Assembly (NCBI RefSeq): GCF_027257875.1 | Contig: NZ_JAPVQY010000023.1 | Coordinates: 66,199-101,186, forward strand | DNA from: Burkholderia sp. IMCC1007 | GTDB taxonomy: Bacteria > Pseudomonadota > Gammaproteobacteria > Burkholderiales > Burkholderiaceae | Direction: 5' to 3' | DNA length: 34,988 nt | Shown here: in pieces, positions 11,372 to 22,252 of the stretch | How the letters are laid out: the number at the start of each line of letters is the position of its first letter | How positions within the stretch are numbered: position 1 is the first letter of the stretch | Program-made: the position numbers and the translations under genes | Notes under the pieces: model-generated | What the model saw: the letters and a program-made list of their open reading frames with translations, nothing else | Databases searched by the model: none | What the model was told of the DNA's origin: nothing

Positions 11372-12604
11372 TCAAAAATTGCTCAGGAACCACTCCTTCA
11401 TCCGCGAGAAGATCTGCCCCGCGTTGCCGGACTGCACGGCGACCTTGCGGCCGCGCATGCGCTGAGCACTGCCTTCGACGAGCAGCCCCATCGCCGTCGA
11501 GTAGCGCGGATTGCGCACGACGTCGGCGAGGCCGCCTGCATACTCCGGCGCACCGATGCGCACCGGCTTCAAGAAAATGTCTTCGCCGAGCTCGACCATG
11601 CCGGGCATCATCGAAGCGCCGCCGGTAATGACCACGCCGGAGCTCAGGAGTTCTTCGTAACCCGACTCGCGCACCACCTGCTGCACGAGCGAGAACAGTT
11701 CCTCGACGCGCGGCTCGATGACGGCCGCGAGCGCCTGGCGCGACAGCGTGCGCGGACCGCGTTCGCCGAGGCCCGGCACTTCCACCATTTCGTCCGGATC
11801 GGCGAGCGCCTGCTTCGCGATCCCGTAGCCGACCTTGATGTCTTCCGCATCCGGCGTCGGCGTGCGCAGCGCCATCGCGATGTCGCTCGTGATCTGGTCG
11901 CCGGCGATCGGGATCACCGCGGTGTGGCGGATCGCGCCTTCGGCGAAGATCGCGATGTCCGTCGTGCCGCCGCCGATGTCGACCAGCACCACGCCGAGAT
12001 CCTTCTCGTCTTCGGTCAGCACGGCCAGCGACGACGCGAGCGGCTGCAGGATCAGGTCGTTCACTTCCAGCCCGCAGCGGCGCACGCACTTGACGATGTT
12101 CTGCGCGGCGCTCACCGCACCCGTCACGATGTGCACCTTCACTTCCAGCCGGATGCCGCTCATACCGATCGGCTCGCGCACGTCTTCCTGGCCGTCGATG
12201 ATGAATTCCTGCGTGAGGATGTGCAGCACCTGCTGGTCGGTCGGGATGTTGATCGCCTTCGCGGTCTCGATCACGCGCGCGACGTCCGTCTGCGTGACTT
12301 CCTTGTCCTTGATCGCGACCATCCCGCTCGAGTTGAAGCTGCGGATGTGGCTGCCCGCGATCCCCGTAAACACGTTGGTGATCTTGCAGTCGGCCATCAG
12401 CTCGGCTTCCTCGAGCGCGCGCTGGATCGACTGCACGGTGGCCTCGATGTTGACCACCACGCCCTTCTTCAGACCTTTCGATTCGCTCTGGCCGAGGCCG
12501 ATCACCTCGTAATGGCCCTCGCCCTTCAGCTCGGCGACGATGGCCACCACCTTCGACGTGCCGATGTCGAGGGAAACCAGCAGATCCTTGTAGTCTTTGC
12601 TCAT
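11372..12604 (-). CDS. ftsA: Cell division protein FtsA
   Basis: FtsA is the actin-like ATPase that tethers FtsZ to the membrane and recruits later divisome proteins. The 410-residue product begins MSKDYKDLLVSLDIGTSKVV, with the phosphate-1 loop DIGTSK. The second phosphate loop is in VVLVDIGGGTTDIA and the adenosine motif is VITGGASMMPG. The C-terminus MKEWFLSNF is the amphipathic membrane-targeting helix. The frame stays open upstream across ftsQ, but the ATG at 12604 gives the standard start. It follows ftsQ by 26 bases. Confidence 0.98.
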   Translation of the reverse strand: MSKDYKDLLVSLDIGTSKVVAIVAELKGEGHYEVIGLGQSESKGLKKGVVVNIEATVQSIQRALEEAELMADCKITNVFTGIAGSHIRSFNSSGMVAIKDKEVTQTDVARVIETAKAINIPTDQQVLHILTQEFIIDGQEDVREPIGMSGIRLEVKVHIVTGAVSAAQNIVKCVRRCGLEVNDLILQPLASSLAVLTEDEKDLGVVLVDIGGGTTDIAIFAEGAIRHTAVIPIAGDQITSDIAMALRTPTPDAEDIKVGYGIAKQALADPDEMVEVPGLGERGPRTLSRQALAAVIEPRVEELFSLVQQVVRESGYEELLSSGVVITGGASMMPGMVELGEDIFLKPVRIGAPEYAGGLADVVRNPRYSTAMGLLVEGSAQRMRGRKVAVQSGNAGQIFSRMKEWFLSNF

Positions 12605-12630
12605 AAAGTGCTCTTGCGTGTGATCTCTCG

Positions 12631-13383
12631 TTACTTCTTGCGCTTGTCGGTATCGGTCAGGAACCGCATGCCTGCCGCACGAATCGCGAATCCGTTCGGA
12701 TAACGCAGGTCCGCGTACTCGATGTCGTTGCCCCAGCGCTCCGTGACAACCGGCCACGCGGCGACGAGGCGCTGGCTCCGGTCGTGCAGGGTCTGGCTGG
12801 TGCGCTCCTTGCCCAGTTCGACCTGCATGCCGTTCGACAGCTTCACCGTCCACGCGTAACGCGCCGACAGCGTCACTTCTTCAGGCGCCGCCTTCAACGG
12901 CGCAAACCAGTTCGTGAAGTCGCGATACCGCGTGACGACTTCCTTCGCACTGCCTTCCGGACCGTCGAACGCGGGCAATTCATGATCCAGCTCGCCCTGG
13001 TTCGCGGTGAACAGCTCGCCGTCGGTGCTCACGAGCTGCGCGCTGCCCCAGGTCCCGAGCGGTTTGTACTCCTCGAGCGTGACAGCCAGCGCATTCGGCC
13101 ACACCCGCCGCACGCTCGCGTGCCGCACCCACGGCATCTGCTCGAACGCGGCACGCGCCGCATCGAGATCGACCGTGAAGAAATTGCCCTTCAGCCTGCC
13201 GACCACGCCGGCGCGCACCGTCGGCGTGTTGATGTGCTCGGTGTCGCCGTCGATCCGGATTTCGCGCAGCGCGAACGTCGGACGCTGGATCAGCCAGTAG
13301 CAGCCGGCCGCCGCCAACACGAGCAGCAACAGCGCGTACAGCGCGCTGGCGGCAAGGTTGAGTTGGCGAACGTTGTTCCACAT
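12631..13383 (-). CDS. ftsQ: Cell division protein FtsQ
   Basis: FtsQ is a bitopic inner-membrane protein that links early cytoplasmic and late periplasmic divisome parts through the FtsQLB complex. The 250-residue protein has a short cytoplasmic N-terminus, one membrane segment (about residues 12-32, rich in Leu and Ala) and then a POTRA domain starting FALREIRIDGDTEHIN. The FtsQ beta domain follows, with the typical MPWVRHASVRRVWPNALAV. It lies 19 bases after ddl and 26 bases before ftsA, and the three are probably co-transcribed. Confidence 0.97.
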   Translation of the reverse strand: MWNNVRQLNLAASALYALLLLVLAAAGCYWLIQRPTFALREIRIDGDTEHINTPTVRAGVVGRLKGNFFTVDLDAARAAFEQMPWVRHASVRRVWPNALAVTLEEYKPLGTWGSAQLVSTDGELFTANQGELDHELPAFDGPEGSAKEVVTRYRDFTNWFAPLKAAPEEVTLSARYAWTVKLSNGMQVELGKERTSQTLHDRSQRLVAAWPVVTERWGNDIEYADLRYPNGFAIRAAGMRFLTDTDKRKK

Positions 13384-13402
13384 ACGTCGTTCCGTTCCTG
13401 CG

Positions 13403-14344
13403 TCAGTCGATGAGCGTGAGCGACAGCACCTTCACGACCAGCTCCGAATAGCTGATGCCGATCGAGCGCGCGGCCTTCGGCGGCAGCGAGTGGTCGGTCA
13501 TCCCGGGGGCCGTGTTCACTTCCAGGAAATACGCATTGCCGGCGGCGTCGAGCATGAAGTCCGCGCGGCCCCAGTCAGTGCAGCCGAGCACGTCGAACGC
13601 GCGGCGCGCGATGCGCTTCAGTTCCGCTTCCTGTTCCGCCGGCAGCCCGCACGGAATCAGGTATTGCGTGTCGTCGGCGACGTACTTCGCGTGATAGTCG
13701 TAGAACTCGCCCGCCGGCACGATCTTGATCAGCGGCAGGTCGAGATCGCCGGCGATGCACGCGGTGTATTCGCCGCCGCCTTCGATGCTCTTCTCGACGA
13801 TCACGATCTTGTCGTGCGTCGCGGCTTCCGCGAGCGCGGCCGGCAGCGCGTCGGCCGCCTTCACCTTCAGCACCGCGACGCTCGAGCCTTCGCTCGCCGG
13901 CTTCACGAACAGCGGCAGGCCGAGCTTCGCGACGATCTCCGTCGCGCGCGCGGCCAGGTCGTCGCCGCGCATCACCGTCTCGAACGGCGGCGTCGGCACG
14001 CCCGTCTGCTGCCACACGAGCTTCGTGCGGAACTTGTCGAGACCGAGCGCCGAGCCGAGCACGCCGCTGCCCGTGTAGCGAATCCCGTAGAAATCGAGCG
14101 CGCCCTGGATCTGGCCGTTCTCGCCGTAGCCGCCGTGCAGCGCGTTGAACGCGCGCACGAAGCCTTCGTCCTTCAGCGCCGACAGCGGCCGCTCGGCCGG
14201 GTCGAACGGATGCGCGTCGACGCCCGCGTCACGCAGGCCCTGCAGCACGAGGCGGCCCGAGGTGAGCGACACCTCGCGCTCGGCGGATTCGCCGCCGAAC
14301 AACACTGCCACCTTGCCGAAACGTTTCGGATCGATCCCGCTCAT
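13403..14344 (-). CDS. ddl: D-alanine--D-alanine ligase
   Basis: Ddl joins two D-alanines with ATP to give the dipeptide that MurF adds to the peptidoglycan precursor. The 313-residue protein shows the ATP-grasp order: [17 protein letters not shown] at the N-terminus, [22 protein letters not shown], and a C-terminal metal site region [14 protein letters not shown]. It matches the DdlB form encoded in dcw clusters. Its ATG is separated by one base from the murC stop (TGA-C-ATG), suggesting translational coupling. Confidence 0.97.
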   Translation of the reverse strand: MSGIDPKRFGKVAVLFGGESAEREVSLTSGRLVLQGLRDAGVDAHPFDPAERPLSALKDEGFVRAFNALHGGYGENGQIQGALDFYGIRYTGSGVLGSALGLDKFRTKLVWQQTGVPTPPFETVMRGDDLAARATEIVAKLGLPLFVKPASEGSSVAVLKVKAADALPAALAEAATHDKIVIVEKSIEGGGEYTACIAGDLDLPLIKIVPAGEFYDYHAKYVADDTQYLIPCGLPAEQEAELKRIARRAFDVLGCTDWGRADFMLDAAGNAYFLEVNTAPGMTDHSLPPKAARSIGISYSELVVKVLSLTLID

Positions 14345-14345
14345 G

Positions 14346-15743
14346 TCATGCCTTCTGTTGAATGTGTTGCACGAGCTTCGCCGGCACGCCGCCGATCGAA
14401 CCCGCGCCCATCGTGATCACCACGTCGCCGTTCTGCGCGACCTTCGCCAATGCATCCGGCACGTCGTCGACCGTCGCGACGAACACCGGGTCAACCTTGC
14501 CCACCGCGCGCAGCGCGCGCGACAGCGCGTCGCCGCTGGCCGTCGCGATCGCGGCCTCGCCGGCCGCGTAGACTTCCGTCAGCACCAGCGCATCGACCGT
14601 CGACAGCACGTTGACGAAATCGTCGAAGCAGTCCCGCGTGCGCGTGTAGCGGTGCGGCTGGAACGCCAGCACCAGGCGGCGGCCCGGGAACGCGCCGCGC
14701 GCGGCCGCGATCGTCGCGGCCATCTCGACCGGGTGATGGCCGTAGTCGTCGATCAGCGTGTACTGGCCGCCGTCCGCGGTCGGCACTTCGCCGTAACGCT
14801 GGAAGCGCCGGCCGACGCCGTTGAATTCCGCCAGCGCCAGCTGGATCGCGTCGTCCGACACGCCGAGATCGGTCGCGATCGCGATCGCCGCGAGTGCGTT
14901 CTGCACGTTGTGCAGGCCAGGCATGTTCAGCACCACCGCGAGCGGCGCACGCCCTTCGCGGATCACCGTGAAATACATGCGGCCGTCGCGCGCGTCGATG
15001 TCTTCCGCGCGCACCTGCGCATCCGCCGACAGCCCGTAGCGCACGACCGGCTTCGAGATGAACGGGATGATCTGGCGCACGTTCGGATCGTCGACGCACA
15101 CGACCGCGCTGCCGTAGAACGGCAGGCGCTGCGTGAATTCGATGAACGCCTGCTTGAGCCGCGCGAAATCGTGGCCGTAGGTGTCCATGTGGTCGGCATC
15201 GATGTTCGTGATCACTTCGATCACCGGATACAGGTTCAGGAACGATGCGTCCGACTCGTCGGCCTCGGCGACGATGAAGTCGCCCGTGCCAAGCCGCGCG
15301 TTCGCGCCGGCGCTGATCAGCCGGCCGCCGATCACGAAGGTCGGGTCCAGCCCGCCCGCCGCGAGCACGCTCGCGACAAGGCTCGTCGTCGTGGTCTTGC
15401 CGTGCGTGCCGGCGATCGCGATCCCCTGCTTCAGGCGCATCAGCTCCGCGAGCATCACCGCGCGCTGCACGATCGGCACGCCCTGGTGGCGCGCGGCCAG
15501 CACTTCCGGGTTGTCCGAGCGCACGGCCGTCGACACGACGACCGCGTTCGCGCCCTCGATGTTCGCCGCATCATGGCCGATCGCGACCCGCGCGCCGAGC
15601 GCCTCGAGACGATCGGTCACCGCATTGCGCGACAGGTCCGAGCCGCTGACCTCGTAGCCGAGGTTGACGAGCACTTCGGCGATGCCGCTCATGCCGGCGC
15701 CGCCGATCCCGACGAAATGAATATGTTTGACGATGTGTTTCAT
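14346..15743 (-). CDS. murC: UDP-N-acetylmuramate--L-alanine ligase
   Basis: MurC adds L-alanine to UDP-MurNAc, the first amino acid of the stem peptide. The 465-residue protein has the N-terminal nucleotide-fold [15 protein letters not shown], the ATP loop [13 protein letters not shown] and the Mur-ligase motifs [15 protein letters not shown] and [11 protein letters not shown]. The C-terminal domain includes [10 protein letters not shown], which is typical of MurC. Start and murG stop overlap in ATGA (15740-15743). Confidence 0.98.
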   Translation of the reverse strand: MKHIVKHIHFVGIGGAGMSGIAEVLVNLGYEVSGSDLSRNAVTDRLEALGARVAIGHDAANIEGANAVVVSTAVRSDNPEVLAARHQGVPIVQRAVMLAELMRLKQGIAIAGTHGKTTTTSLVASVLAAGGLDPTFVIGGRLISAGANARLGTGDFIVAEADESDASFLNLYPVIEVITNIDADHMDTYGHDFARLKQAFIEFTQRLPFYGSAVVCVDDPNVRQIIPFISKPVVRYGLSADAQVRAEDIDARDGRMYFTVIREGRAPLAVVLNMPGLHNVQNALAAIAIATDLGVSDDAIQLALAEFNGVGRRFQRYGEVPTADGGQYTLIDDYGHHPVEMAATIAAARGAFPGRRLVLAFQPHRYTRTRDCFDDFVNVLSTVDALVLTEVYAAGEAAIATASGDALSRALRAVGKVDPVFVATVDDVPDALAKVAQNGDVVITMGAGSIGGVPAKLVQHIQQKA

Positions 15744-16843
15744 TGCAGTTCTTCCAGGTTCGCGCCGGCCGCCTTCGCGCAGACGCGCGCAACTTCGTCG
15801 GTGGCCTCGGGCTTCGCGAGCGAGCGCGAACGTTCCGCCATCTCCGCGAGCGACGCCCGCGACTGGCCGCGCAGCCAGTCGGCGAGCAGTTCCGCCGACA
15901 GGTCGCGTTGTTGCACCAGCACGGCCGCGCCCGCATCGGCGAGGAACGCGGCGTTGGTCGTCTGGTGATCGTCGACCGCGTACGGGAACGGCACGAACAG
16001 CGCCGCCACGCCCACCGCCGCGATCTCCGACACCGTCATCGCGCCCGACCGGCAGATCACCAGATCCGCCGCCGCATACGCTGCCGCCATGTCGTCGATG
16101 AACGGCACGAGCCGCACGTCTTCGCCGGCCGCGAAACCGGCCGCTTCGTAATTCGCCTTCAATGCATCGATGTGCTTCACGCCGGCCTGGTGCACGACGC
16201 GCGGGCGTTCGCCCGGCGTGAGCAGCGCCAGCGCGCGCGGCACGACTTCGTTCAGCGCGGCCGCCCCGAGGCTGCCGCCGACGACCAGCACGTTCAACGG
16301 GCCGCTGCGCGACGCATAGCGTGCTTGGGGCGGTTCCGTGTGCGCAAGTTCCGCGCGAATCGGGTTACCCGTCCATTCCGCGTGCGGCAACGCGCCGGGG
16401 AATGCGACGAGCACGCGCTTCGCGAGTTTCGCGAGCACCTTGTTCGTCAGGCCCGCGATCGAATTCTGTTCATGCAGCACGAGCGGACGCCCCGACAGCG
16501 CGGTCATCACGCCCGCCGGGAACGTGATGTAGCCGCCCATCCCGAGCACGACGTCGGGCCGCACGCGGCGCAGCGCGCCCAGGCTCTGCCAGCATGCGCG
16601 CAGCAGGTTCAACGGCAACGTCAGCTTGGTCTTCAGGCCCTTGCCGCGCAGCCCGCCGAACCGCACGTACTCCATCGGAATGCCGTGCTTCGGCACGAGC
16701 GTCGCTTCCATCCCGGCCGGATTGCCGAGCCATACCACACGCCAGCCCGCCGCTTCCATCCGGTGCGCGACCGCGAGCCCCGGGAACACGTGGCCCCCGG
16801 TGCCGCCTGCCATCACCATCAGCGTGCGTCGCGACGCGGTCAT
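15740..16843 (-). CDS. murG: UDP-GlcNAc:undecaprenyl-PP-MurNAc-pentapeptide GlcNAc transferase
   Basis: MurG transfers GlcNAc to lipid I on the inner face of the membrane, forming lipid II. The 367-residue GT-B glycosyltransferase begins [20 protein letters not shown], with the glycine-rich loop [10 protein letters not shown]. It continues with [13 protein letters not shown] and the second G-rich loop VVGGSLGA. The donor-binding region [15 protein letters not shown] is present. The frame is open far upstream through ftsW, but the ATG at 16843 overlaps the ftsW stop by four bases (ATGA) and gives the family N-terminus. Confidence 0.98.
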   Translation of the reverse strand: MTASRRTLMVMAGGTGGHVFPGLAVAHRMEAAGWRVVWLGNPAGMEATLVPKHGIPMEYVRFGGLRGKGLKTKLTLPLNLLRACWQSLGALRRVRPDVVLGMGGYITFPAGVMTALSGRPLVLHEQNSIAGLTNKVLAKLAKRVLVAFPGALPHAEWTGNPIRAELAHTEPPQARYASRSGPLNVLVVGGSLGAAALNEVVPRALALLTPGERPRVVHQAGVKHIDALKANYEAAGFAAGEDVRLVPFIDDMAAAYAAADLVICRSGAMTVSEIAAVGVAALFVPFPYAVDDHQTTNAAFLADAGAAVLVQQRDLSAELLADWLRGQSRASLAEMAERSRSLAKPEATDEVARVCAKAAGANLEELQ

Positions 16844-18123
16844 ACCTTCCCTCCGCGCATCAGCACCCGGTTCTCGTAATCGACCCGCAACAACACCGCA
16901 AGCGCGACGCAGTTCAGCAAAATGCCGGAACCGCCGTAGCTCACGAGCGGCAGCGTCAGGCCCTTGGTCGGCAGCAGGCCGAGGTTCACGCCCATGTTGA
17001 TGAAGGTCTGCGCACCGAACCAGATACCGATGCCCTTCGCCATCAGGCCCGCGAACGTGCGATCGAGCGCGAGCGCCTGGCGGCCGATCTCGAACGCGCG
17101 GCGCACGATCCAGTAGAACAGCAGGATCACGACCAGCACGCCGACGAAGCCGAGTTCCTCGCCGATCACCGCGAGGATGAAGTCGGTATGCGCTTCCGGC
17201 AGGTAGTTCAGCTTCTCGACGCTGCCGCCGAGGCCGACGCCGAACCACTCGCCGCGGCCGAACGCGATCAGCGAGTGCGTGAGCTGGTAGGCCTTGCCCT
17301 GCGCATAGCGTTCGTCCCACGGATCGAGATACGCGAAGATTCGCTCGCGGCGCCACGGCGACAGCCACACGAGCATCGTGAAGGTGCCGACCGCCGTCGC
17401 GACGAGGCCGCCGAACAGCTTGCCGTTCACGCCGCCGAGGAACAGCACGCCCATCGCGATCGCGGCGACCACCATGAACGCGCCCATGTCGGGCTCGAGC
17501 AGCAGCAGCGCGCCGACCAGACCGACCGCGAACGCCATCGGCAGGAAGCCCTTCGCGAAGCTCTGCATGTACTCCTGCTTGCGCACCGTGTAGTTCGCCG
17601 CGTAGATCGTGACCGCGAGCTTCATGATTTCCGACGGCTGCATGTTCGTGATGCCGAGCGGAATCCAGCGGCGCGCGCCGTTCACGCCCTTGCCGACGTG
17701 CGGGATCAGCACGATCACGAGGCCGACCAGCGCGATCAGGAAGAGATGCGGCGCGTATTTGTCCCACGTCGACACCGGCACGCGGAACGCGATGACCGCC
17801 GCGATGAACGCGACGACGAGCGACACGCAGTGACGCATCAGGAACGCGTAATCGTGGTACGACGCGTATTTCGGCGAATCGGGCATCGCGATCGACGCCG
17901 AATACACCATCACGACGCCGAGCCCGAGCAGCGCGATCGCGACCCACAGCAGCGAGTAATCGAAGTCGAGCATCCGCGAACGGCTCGGCCGCACGCCGCT
18001 GACGACGCTCGCGAGGCCGCCCGTCGCGGCACGTGTGGCCGACGCGACGCGGCCCCCCGCGGCATTGCCGCCGGTGTCGCGTCGATCGTTGAAACGGGAG
18101 ACGAGGCGATCGGACCAGCTCAT
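16840..18123 (-). CDS. ftsW: Septal peptidoglycan glycosyltransferase FtsW
   Basis: FtsW is the SEDS-family polymerase that makes glycan strands from lipid II at the septum, working with FtsI. The 427-residue polytopic membrane protein has an N-terminal cytoplasmic segment of about 50 residues and roughly ten hydrophobic segments. SEDS signatures are visible as [27 protein letters not shown] and, near the end, [20 protein letters not shown] overlaps join it both to upstream murD (18120-18123) and downstream murG. Confidence 0.97.
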   Translation of the reverse strand: MSWSDRLVSRFNDRRDTGGNAAGGRVASATRAATGGLASVVSGVRPSRSRMLDFDYSLLWVAIALLGLGVVMVYSASIAMPDSPKYASYHDYAFLMRHCVSLVVAFIAAVIAFRVPVSTWDKYAPHLFLIALVGLVIVLIPHVGKGVNGARRWIPLGITNMQPSEIMKLAVTIYAANYTVRKQEYMQSFAKGFLPMAFAVGLVGALLLLEPDMGAFMVVAAIAMGVLFLGGVNGKLFGGLVATAVGTFTMLVWLSPWRRERIFAYLDPWDERYAQGKAYQLTHSLIAFGRGEWFGVGLGGSVEKLNYLPEAHTDFILAVIGEELGFVGVLVVILLFYWIVRRAFEIGRQALALDRTFAGLMAKGIGIWFGAQTFINMGVNLGLLPTKGLTLPLVSYGGSGILLNCVALAVLLRVDYENRVLMRGGKV

Positions 18124-19643
18124 GGCGTCGCTCCTTTGTCGATGGCGATGTCATCCACCGCCGCGCGGAACACATCCGCGCGATGGGCGTAATTCCGGAA
18201 CATGTCGAGGCTCGCGCACGCGGGCGACAGCAGCACCGCGTCGCCCGGTTCGGCGAGATCGGCGGCGGCACGCACGGCGGCTTCGAGCGTCGCGTGGTCG
18301 ACGAGCGGCACGCCGGTTTCCGCGAGCGTGTCGCGGATCGCCGGCGCATCGCGGCCGATCAGCATCACCGCACGGCACCAGCGCGCAACCGGCGCGACGA
18401 GCGGCGCGAAATCCTGCCCCTTGCCGTCGCCGCCCGCGATCAGCACGATCTTCTGTGCCAGCCCGTCGAGCGCAGCGACCGTCGCGCCGACGTTCGTGCC
18501 CTTGCTGTCGTCGACATAGTCGACGTCGTCGATCGTCGCGATGACTTCGACACGATGTGCTTCGCCGCGGTATTCGCGCAGCGCGTGCAGCAGTGGCGCG
18601 GCAGGCAGGTCGATCGCACGCGCGAGCGCGAACGCGGCCAGCGCGTTCGCCGCGTTGTGCAACCCGCGGATGCGCAGCGCGTCGGCCGGCATCAGGCGCT
18701 TCTGCGCGATGTCCGGCGTATGCGCGGCGTCGCGCTTGCGCCGGCGGCTCGTCGTCGTCTCGTCCGGCGCATCGCGGTCGACCGCTTCCACCAGCCACGC
18801 GATGCCGTTATCGCGCAACAGCCCGTAGTCGCCGTCCTGCACCGGCTCGTTCAGGCCGAACGTGACCGTGCGTGCCGCATCGGCAGCGCCCGCCGCCGGC
18901 GCGAACTTCATCACGGCCGCGTCGTCGCGGTTCAACACGCGCGTCGTCGTCGCGCCGAAGATCCGGCCCTTCGCCGCCGCATACGCGTCGAAGCTGCCGT
19001 GCCAGTCGAGGTGATCCTGCGTGATATTCAGGATCGCGGCTGCATCGGGCGCGAACGTGCGCGCGGTCTCGAGCTGGAAGCTCGACAGCTCGAGCACCCA
19101 CACGTCGGGCAGCGCCGTGTCGTCGATCGCAGCCGCGAGCCGGTCGAGCATCGCCGGGCTGATGTTGCCGGCGACGGCGACCTTCTTGCCGGAGCGCTGG
19201 CACAGCAGGCCAGTGAGGCTCGTCGTCGTGGTCTTGCCGTTGGTGCCGGTGATCGCGAGCACCTTTGGCTGGTAGCCGCTCGTGCCGAGCGCGCGCAGCG
19301 CCTGCGCGAAGAATTCCAGTTCGCCCCACACCGCGATCCCGCGCTCGTTCGCGGCCGCGATCAGCGCTGCGAGTTCCGGCTCGAGCGGCGACAGGCCGGG
19401 GCTCAGCCCGACGATCTCGACGCCGCCGTCGAGCAGCGCAGGCGCAAACGGCCCGCCGACGAACTCGGCATCGATCCCTTCAGCCTGCAGCGCGGCAAGG
19501 TTCGGCGGCGCCTCGCGGGTATCGGCAATACGCAGCCGGCACCCGTGCCTCGCGCACCACCGCGCGATCGCGAGACCCGACTCCCCGAGCCCCAGCACAA
19601 GCACCATCGGCCGTTGCCGATCTCCAAACATCTCGCCAGACAT
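18120..19643 (-). CDS. murD: UDP-MurNAc-L-alanine--D-glutamate ligase
   Basis: MurD adds D-glutamate to UDP-MurNAc-L-Ala. The 507-residue protein has the N-terminal fold [14 protein letters not shown], the ATP loop [13 protein letters not shown], and [11 protein letters not shown]. The C-terminal domain has [13 protein letters not shown]. It is longer than the enterobacterial enzyme (about 440 residues). Part of the difference is a charged insertion around residues 285-310 containing RRRKRD. Two ATGs are possible, at 19643 and 19631; I prefer 19643 because AAAGG lies eight bases upstream. It follows mraY by 16 bases and overlaps ftsW by ATGA. Confidence 0.97.
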   Translation of the reverse strand: MSGEMFGDRQRPMVLVLGLGESGLAIARWCARHGCRLRIADTREAPPNLAALQAEGIDAEFVGGPFAPALLDGGVEIVGLSPGLSPLEPELAALIAAANERGIAVWGELEFFAQALRALGTSGYQPKVLAITGTNGKTTTTSLTGLLCQRSGKKVAVAGNISPAMLDRLAAAIDDTALPDVWVLELSSFQLETARTFAPDAAAILNITQDHLDWHGSFDAYAAAKGRIFGATTTRVLNRDDAAVMKFAPAAGAADAARTVTFGLNEPVQDGDYGLLRDNGIAWLVEAVDRDAPDETTTSRRRKRDAAHTPDIAQKRLMPADALRIRGLHNAANALAAFALARAIDLPAAPLLHALREYRGEAHRVEVIATIDDVDYVDDSKGTNVGATVAALDGLAQKIVLIAGGDGKGQDFAPLVAPVARWCRAVMLIGRDAPAIRDTLAETGVPLVDHATLEAAVRAAADLAEPGDAVLLSPACASLDMFRNYAHRADVFRAAVDDIAIDKGATP

Positions 19644-19659
19644 CCTTGTTACCTTTCCT

Positions 19660-20829
19660 TTACCGCAGCTTGAGGGTGGACAGACCGAACAGGCACAGCA
19701 TCAACGTGATGATCCAGAAACGCACCACCACCTGCGTTTCCTTCCAGCCGGACAATTCGAAATGGTGATGCAGCGGCGCCATCTTCAGCAGGCGGCGCCC
19801 TTCGCCGTAACGCTTCTTCGTGTACTTGAACCACGACACCTGCAGCATCACCGACAGCGTTTCCGCGACGAAGATGCCGCCCATGATGAACAGCACGATT
19901 TCCTGGCGCACGATCACCGCGACCGTGCCGAGCGCGCCGCCGAGCGCCAGCGCGCCGACGTCGCCCATGAACACCTGCGCGGGGTGCGTGTTGTACCAAA
20001 GGAACGCGAGCCCTGCCCCGCCCATCGCGGAACAGAAGATCAGCAGCTCGCCCGCGCCCGGAATGTGCGGGAACAGCAGGTATTTCGAGTAGACCGAGCT
20101 GCCCATCACGTACGCGAACACGCCGAGCGACGCGCCGACCAGCACGACCGGCATGATCACGAGGCCGTCGAGGCCGTCGGTCAGATTCACCGCGTTGCTC
20201 GCGCCGACGATCACGAAGTACGTCAGCACGATGAAGCCCCATACGCCGAGCGGATAGCTGATCGACTTCAGGAACGGCAGCATCAGGTCGGCACGTGCCG
20301 GCAACCCCATCGACAAACCGCTGCGCACCCACGCCATGAACAGGTCGAACACGCGCACGTTGCTCGCCTCGGATACGCTGAACGCGAGATAGACGGCCGC
20401 GAACAGCCCGATCACCGACTGCCAGAAATACTTTTCGCGCGACGACATCCCGCGCGGATCCTTGTAGACGACCTTGCGGTAGTCGTCGACCCAGCCGATC
20501 ACGCCGAAACCGAACGTGACGAGCATCACGATCCAGATAAAACGGTTCGTCAGGTCACCCCACAGCAACGTCGCGACCGCGATGCCGATCAGGATCAGCA
20601 CGCCGCCCATCGTCGGCGTACCCGACTTGACGAGATGGCTCTGCGGGCCGTCCTTGCGGACCGCCTGCCCGACCTTCATTTGCGTCAGCTTGCGGATCAC
20701 CCACGGTCCGCACACGAGCCCGATCCCGAGCGCCGTGATGGTTGCCCCCACGGCTCGGAACGTCAGGTACGTGAACAAGCGCAAAAAGCTTGCGTCTCCC
20801 TGCAGCCATTGCGCCAGCGCCAGCAGCAT
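19660..20829 (-). CDS. mraY: Phospho-MurNAc-pentapeptide transferase
   Basis: MraY moves phospho-MurNAc-pentapeptide from UDP to undecaprenyl phosphate, forming lipid I at the inner membrane. The 389-residue protein is polytopic, with about ten membrane segments. Conserved motifs are visible: [10 protein letters not shown] near the N-terminus, the acidic [18 protein letters not shown] and the histidine-rich loop [12 protein letters not shown]. It lies 16 bases after murF and 16 bases before murD, two of the few non-overlapping junctions in the Mur section. Confidence 0.98.
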   Translation of the reverse strand: MLLALAQWLQGDASFLRLFTYLTFRAVGATITALGIGLVCGPWVIRKLTQMKVGQAVRKDGPQSHLVKSGTPTMGGVLILIGIAVATLLWGDLTNRFIWIVMLVTFGFGVIGWVDDYRKVVYKDPRGMSSREKYFWQSVIGLFAAVYLAFSVSEASNVRVFDLFMAWVRSGLSMGLPARADLMLPFLKSISYPLGVWGFIVLTYFVIVGASNAVNLTDGLDGLVIMPVVLVGASLGVFAYVMGSSVYSKYLLFPHIPGAGELLIFCSAMGGAGLAFLWYNTHPAQVFMGDVGALALGGALGTVAVIVRQEIVLFIMGGIFVAETLSVMLQVSWFKYTKKRYGEGRRLLKMAPLHHHFELSGWKETQVVVRFWIITLMLCLFGLSTLKLR

Positions 20830-20845
20830 GCTTCCTTCCTTCTAC

Positions 20846-22252
20846 TCAGTGTGCAGCGGGCGCCGTGCCCGCCGCGGGTTGGTTCGTCAGCGCGTCGACC
20901 ACGCGCTCCATCTTCATGTACCGCGAGCCCTTCACGAGCACCGTCGCCTGCGCGCCGTAGCCCGCCGCGAGCAGCGCCGTGACCAGCGCGCCGACCTCGT
21001 CGAAATGGCGCGCCGTATCGCCGTACGCCGTGCACGCATCGCGCGACGCGTCGCCGAGCGCGAACAGCGCATCGATCCCGCGCTCGCGCGCATACGCGCC
21101 GATCTCTCGGTGAAATGCCGGGCCTTCGTCGCCGACCTCGCCCATGTCGCCGATCACCAGCACGCGCGGCGCCGGTTGCGCGGCCAGCACGTCGATCGCC
21201 GCGCGCATCGAGTCGGGGTTCGCGTTGTAGGTGTCGTCGACGATCGTCGCGCCGGCGAGACTGCCGGTGCTCGCCTTCCGGACCTGCAGGCGGCCCTTCA
21301 CCGGCTCGAACGATTCGAGGCCCTGCTTGATCGCCGCCACCTCGACCCCGGCTGCGAGCGCCGCGGCCGTGGCCGCCAGCGCGTTGCGGGCGTTGTGCTC
21401 GCCGAGCGCGCGCAGCCGCAGCGTCACCGCGCCCGACGGCGTGTCGATCGCAAGCTCGCCGCCGTGCAGATGGCCCGTGACCTGCGCGTCGACCTGCCGA
21501 TCGGCGTCGTGCAGCGCGAAATCGAGAATCCGGTTGCCGGTCGCCGCGACCCGCCAGATGCCGGCGTACGCGTCGTCCGCGGGAAACACCGCGACGCCGT
21601 CCGGCGTCAGCGCGTGAATCACCGCCGCGTGCTCGAGTGCGACGGCTTCGACCGTCGCCATGAACTCCTGATGCTCGCGCTGCGCGTTGTTGACGAGCGC
21701 GACCGTCGGCGCCGCGATGCGCGCGAGGACTTCGGTCTCGCCCGGGTGGTTCATCCCGAGCTCGATCACCGCGATGCGATGCGCAGCCGACAGGCGCAGC
21801 AGCGTCAGCGGCACGCCGATGTCGTTGTTCAGGTTGCCGGCCGTCGCGAGTCTTGCGTCGGCGCCGACTGCCGCAGCGAAGATCGACGCGATCATTTCCT
21901 TCACGGTCGTCTTGCCGTTGCTGCCCGTCACCGCGACGAGCGGCACTGCGAATTGCTTGCGCCAGCCGTGCGCGAGCGCACCGAGCGCGGCACGCGTTTC
22001 GCCGCCTTCGATGACCGGCATCGCGAGGCCTGCCGGCGCATGCGCGACGAGTGCCGCAGCCGCGCCGCGCGCGGCCACGTCGCCGAGGAAGTCGTGCGCG
22101 TCGAAGCGCTCGCCTTTCAGCGCGACGAACAGGTCGCCCGGGCCGACCGTGCGGCTGTCGGTCGACACGCGCTCGAACGTGGTGGCCGGATCGCCGTGAA
22201 CGGTGGCGCCCGGAATCAGGCGGGCGGCTTCGCCCAGCGTGAGCATCGTCAT
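20846..22252 (-). CDS. murF: UDP-MurNAc-tripeptide--D-alanyl-D-alanine ligase
   Basis: MurF adds the D-Ala-D-Ala dipeptide, completing UDP-MurNAc-pentapeptide. The 468-residue protein has the ATP loop VAVTGSNGKTTVKEM, then GNLNNDIGVPLTLLRL and ELGMNHPGE, which are typical of MurF. The C-terminal domain has VDDTYNANPDSM. The ATG at 22252 overlaps the murE stop (ATGA, 22249-22252); a second in-frame ATG two codons later (MLTLGEA) is also possible. The substrate comes from neighbouring ddl and murE products. Confidence 0.97.
   Translation of the reverse strand: MTMLTLGEAARLIPGATVHGDPATTFERVSTDSRTVGPGDLFVALKGERFDAHDFLGDVAARGAAAALVAHAPAGLAMPVIEGGETRAALGALAHGWRKQFAVPLVAVTGSNGKTTVKEMIASIFAAAVGADARLATAGNLNNDIGVPLTLLRLSAAHRIAVIELGMNHPGETEVLARIAAPTVALVNNAQREHQEFMATVEAVALEHAAVIHALTPDGVAVFPADDAYAGIWRVAATGNRILDFALHDADRQVDAQVTGHLHGGELAIDTPSGAVTLRLRALGEHNARNALAATAAALAAGVEVAAIKQGLESFEPVKGRLQVRKASTGSLAGATIVDDTYNANPDSMRAAIDVLAAQPAPRVLVIGDMGEVGDEGPAFHREIGAYARERGIDALFALGDASRDACTAYGDTARHFDEVGALVTALLAAGYGAQATVLVKGSRYMKMERVVDALTNQPAAGTAPAAH

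Noticed and set aside
15740..18349. A single 869-codon frame that could suggest a fusion protein ending in MurG
   Set aside because: Only the last 367 codons resemble MurG. The upstream part is the wrong frame of ftsW, and the ATGA junction at 16840-16843 gives a clear murG start.
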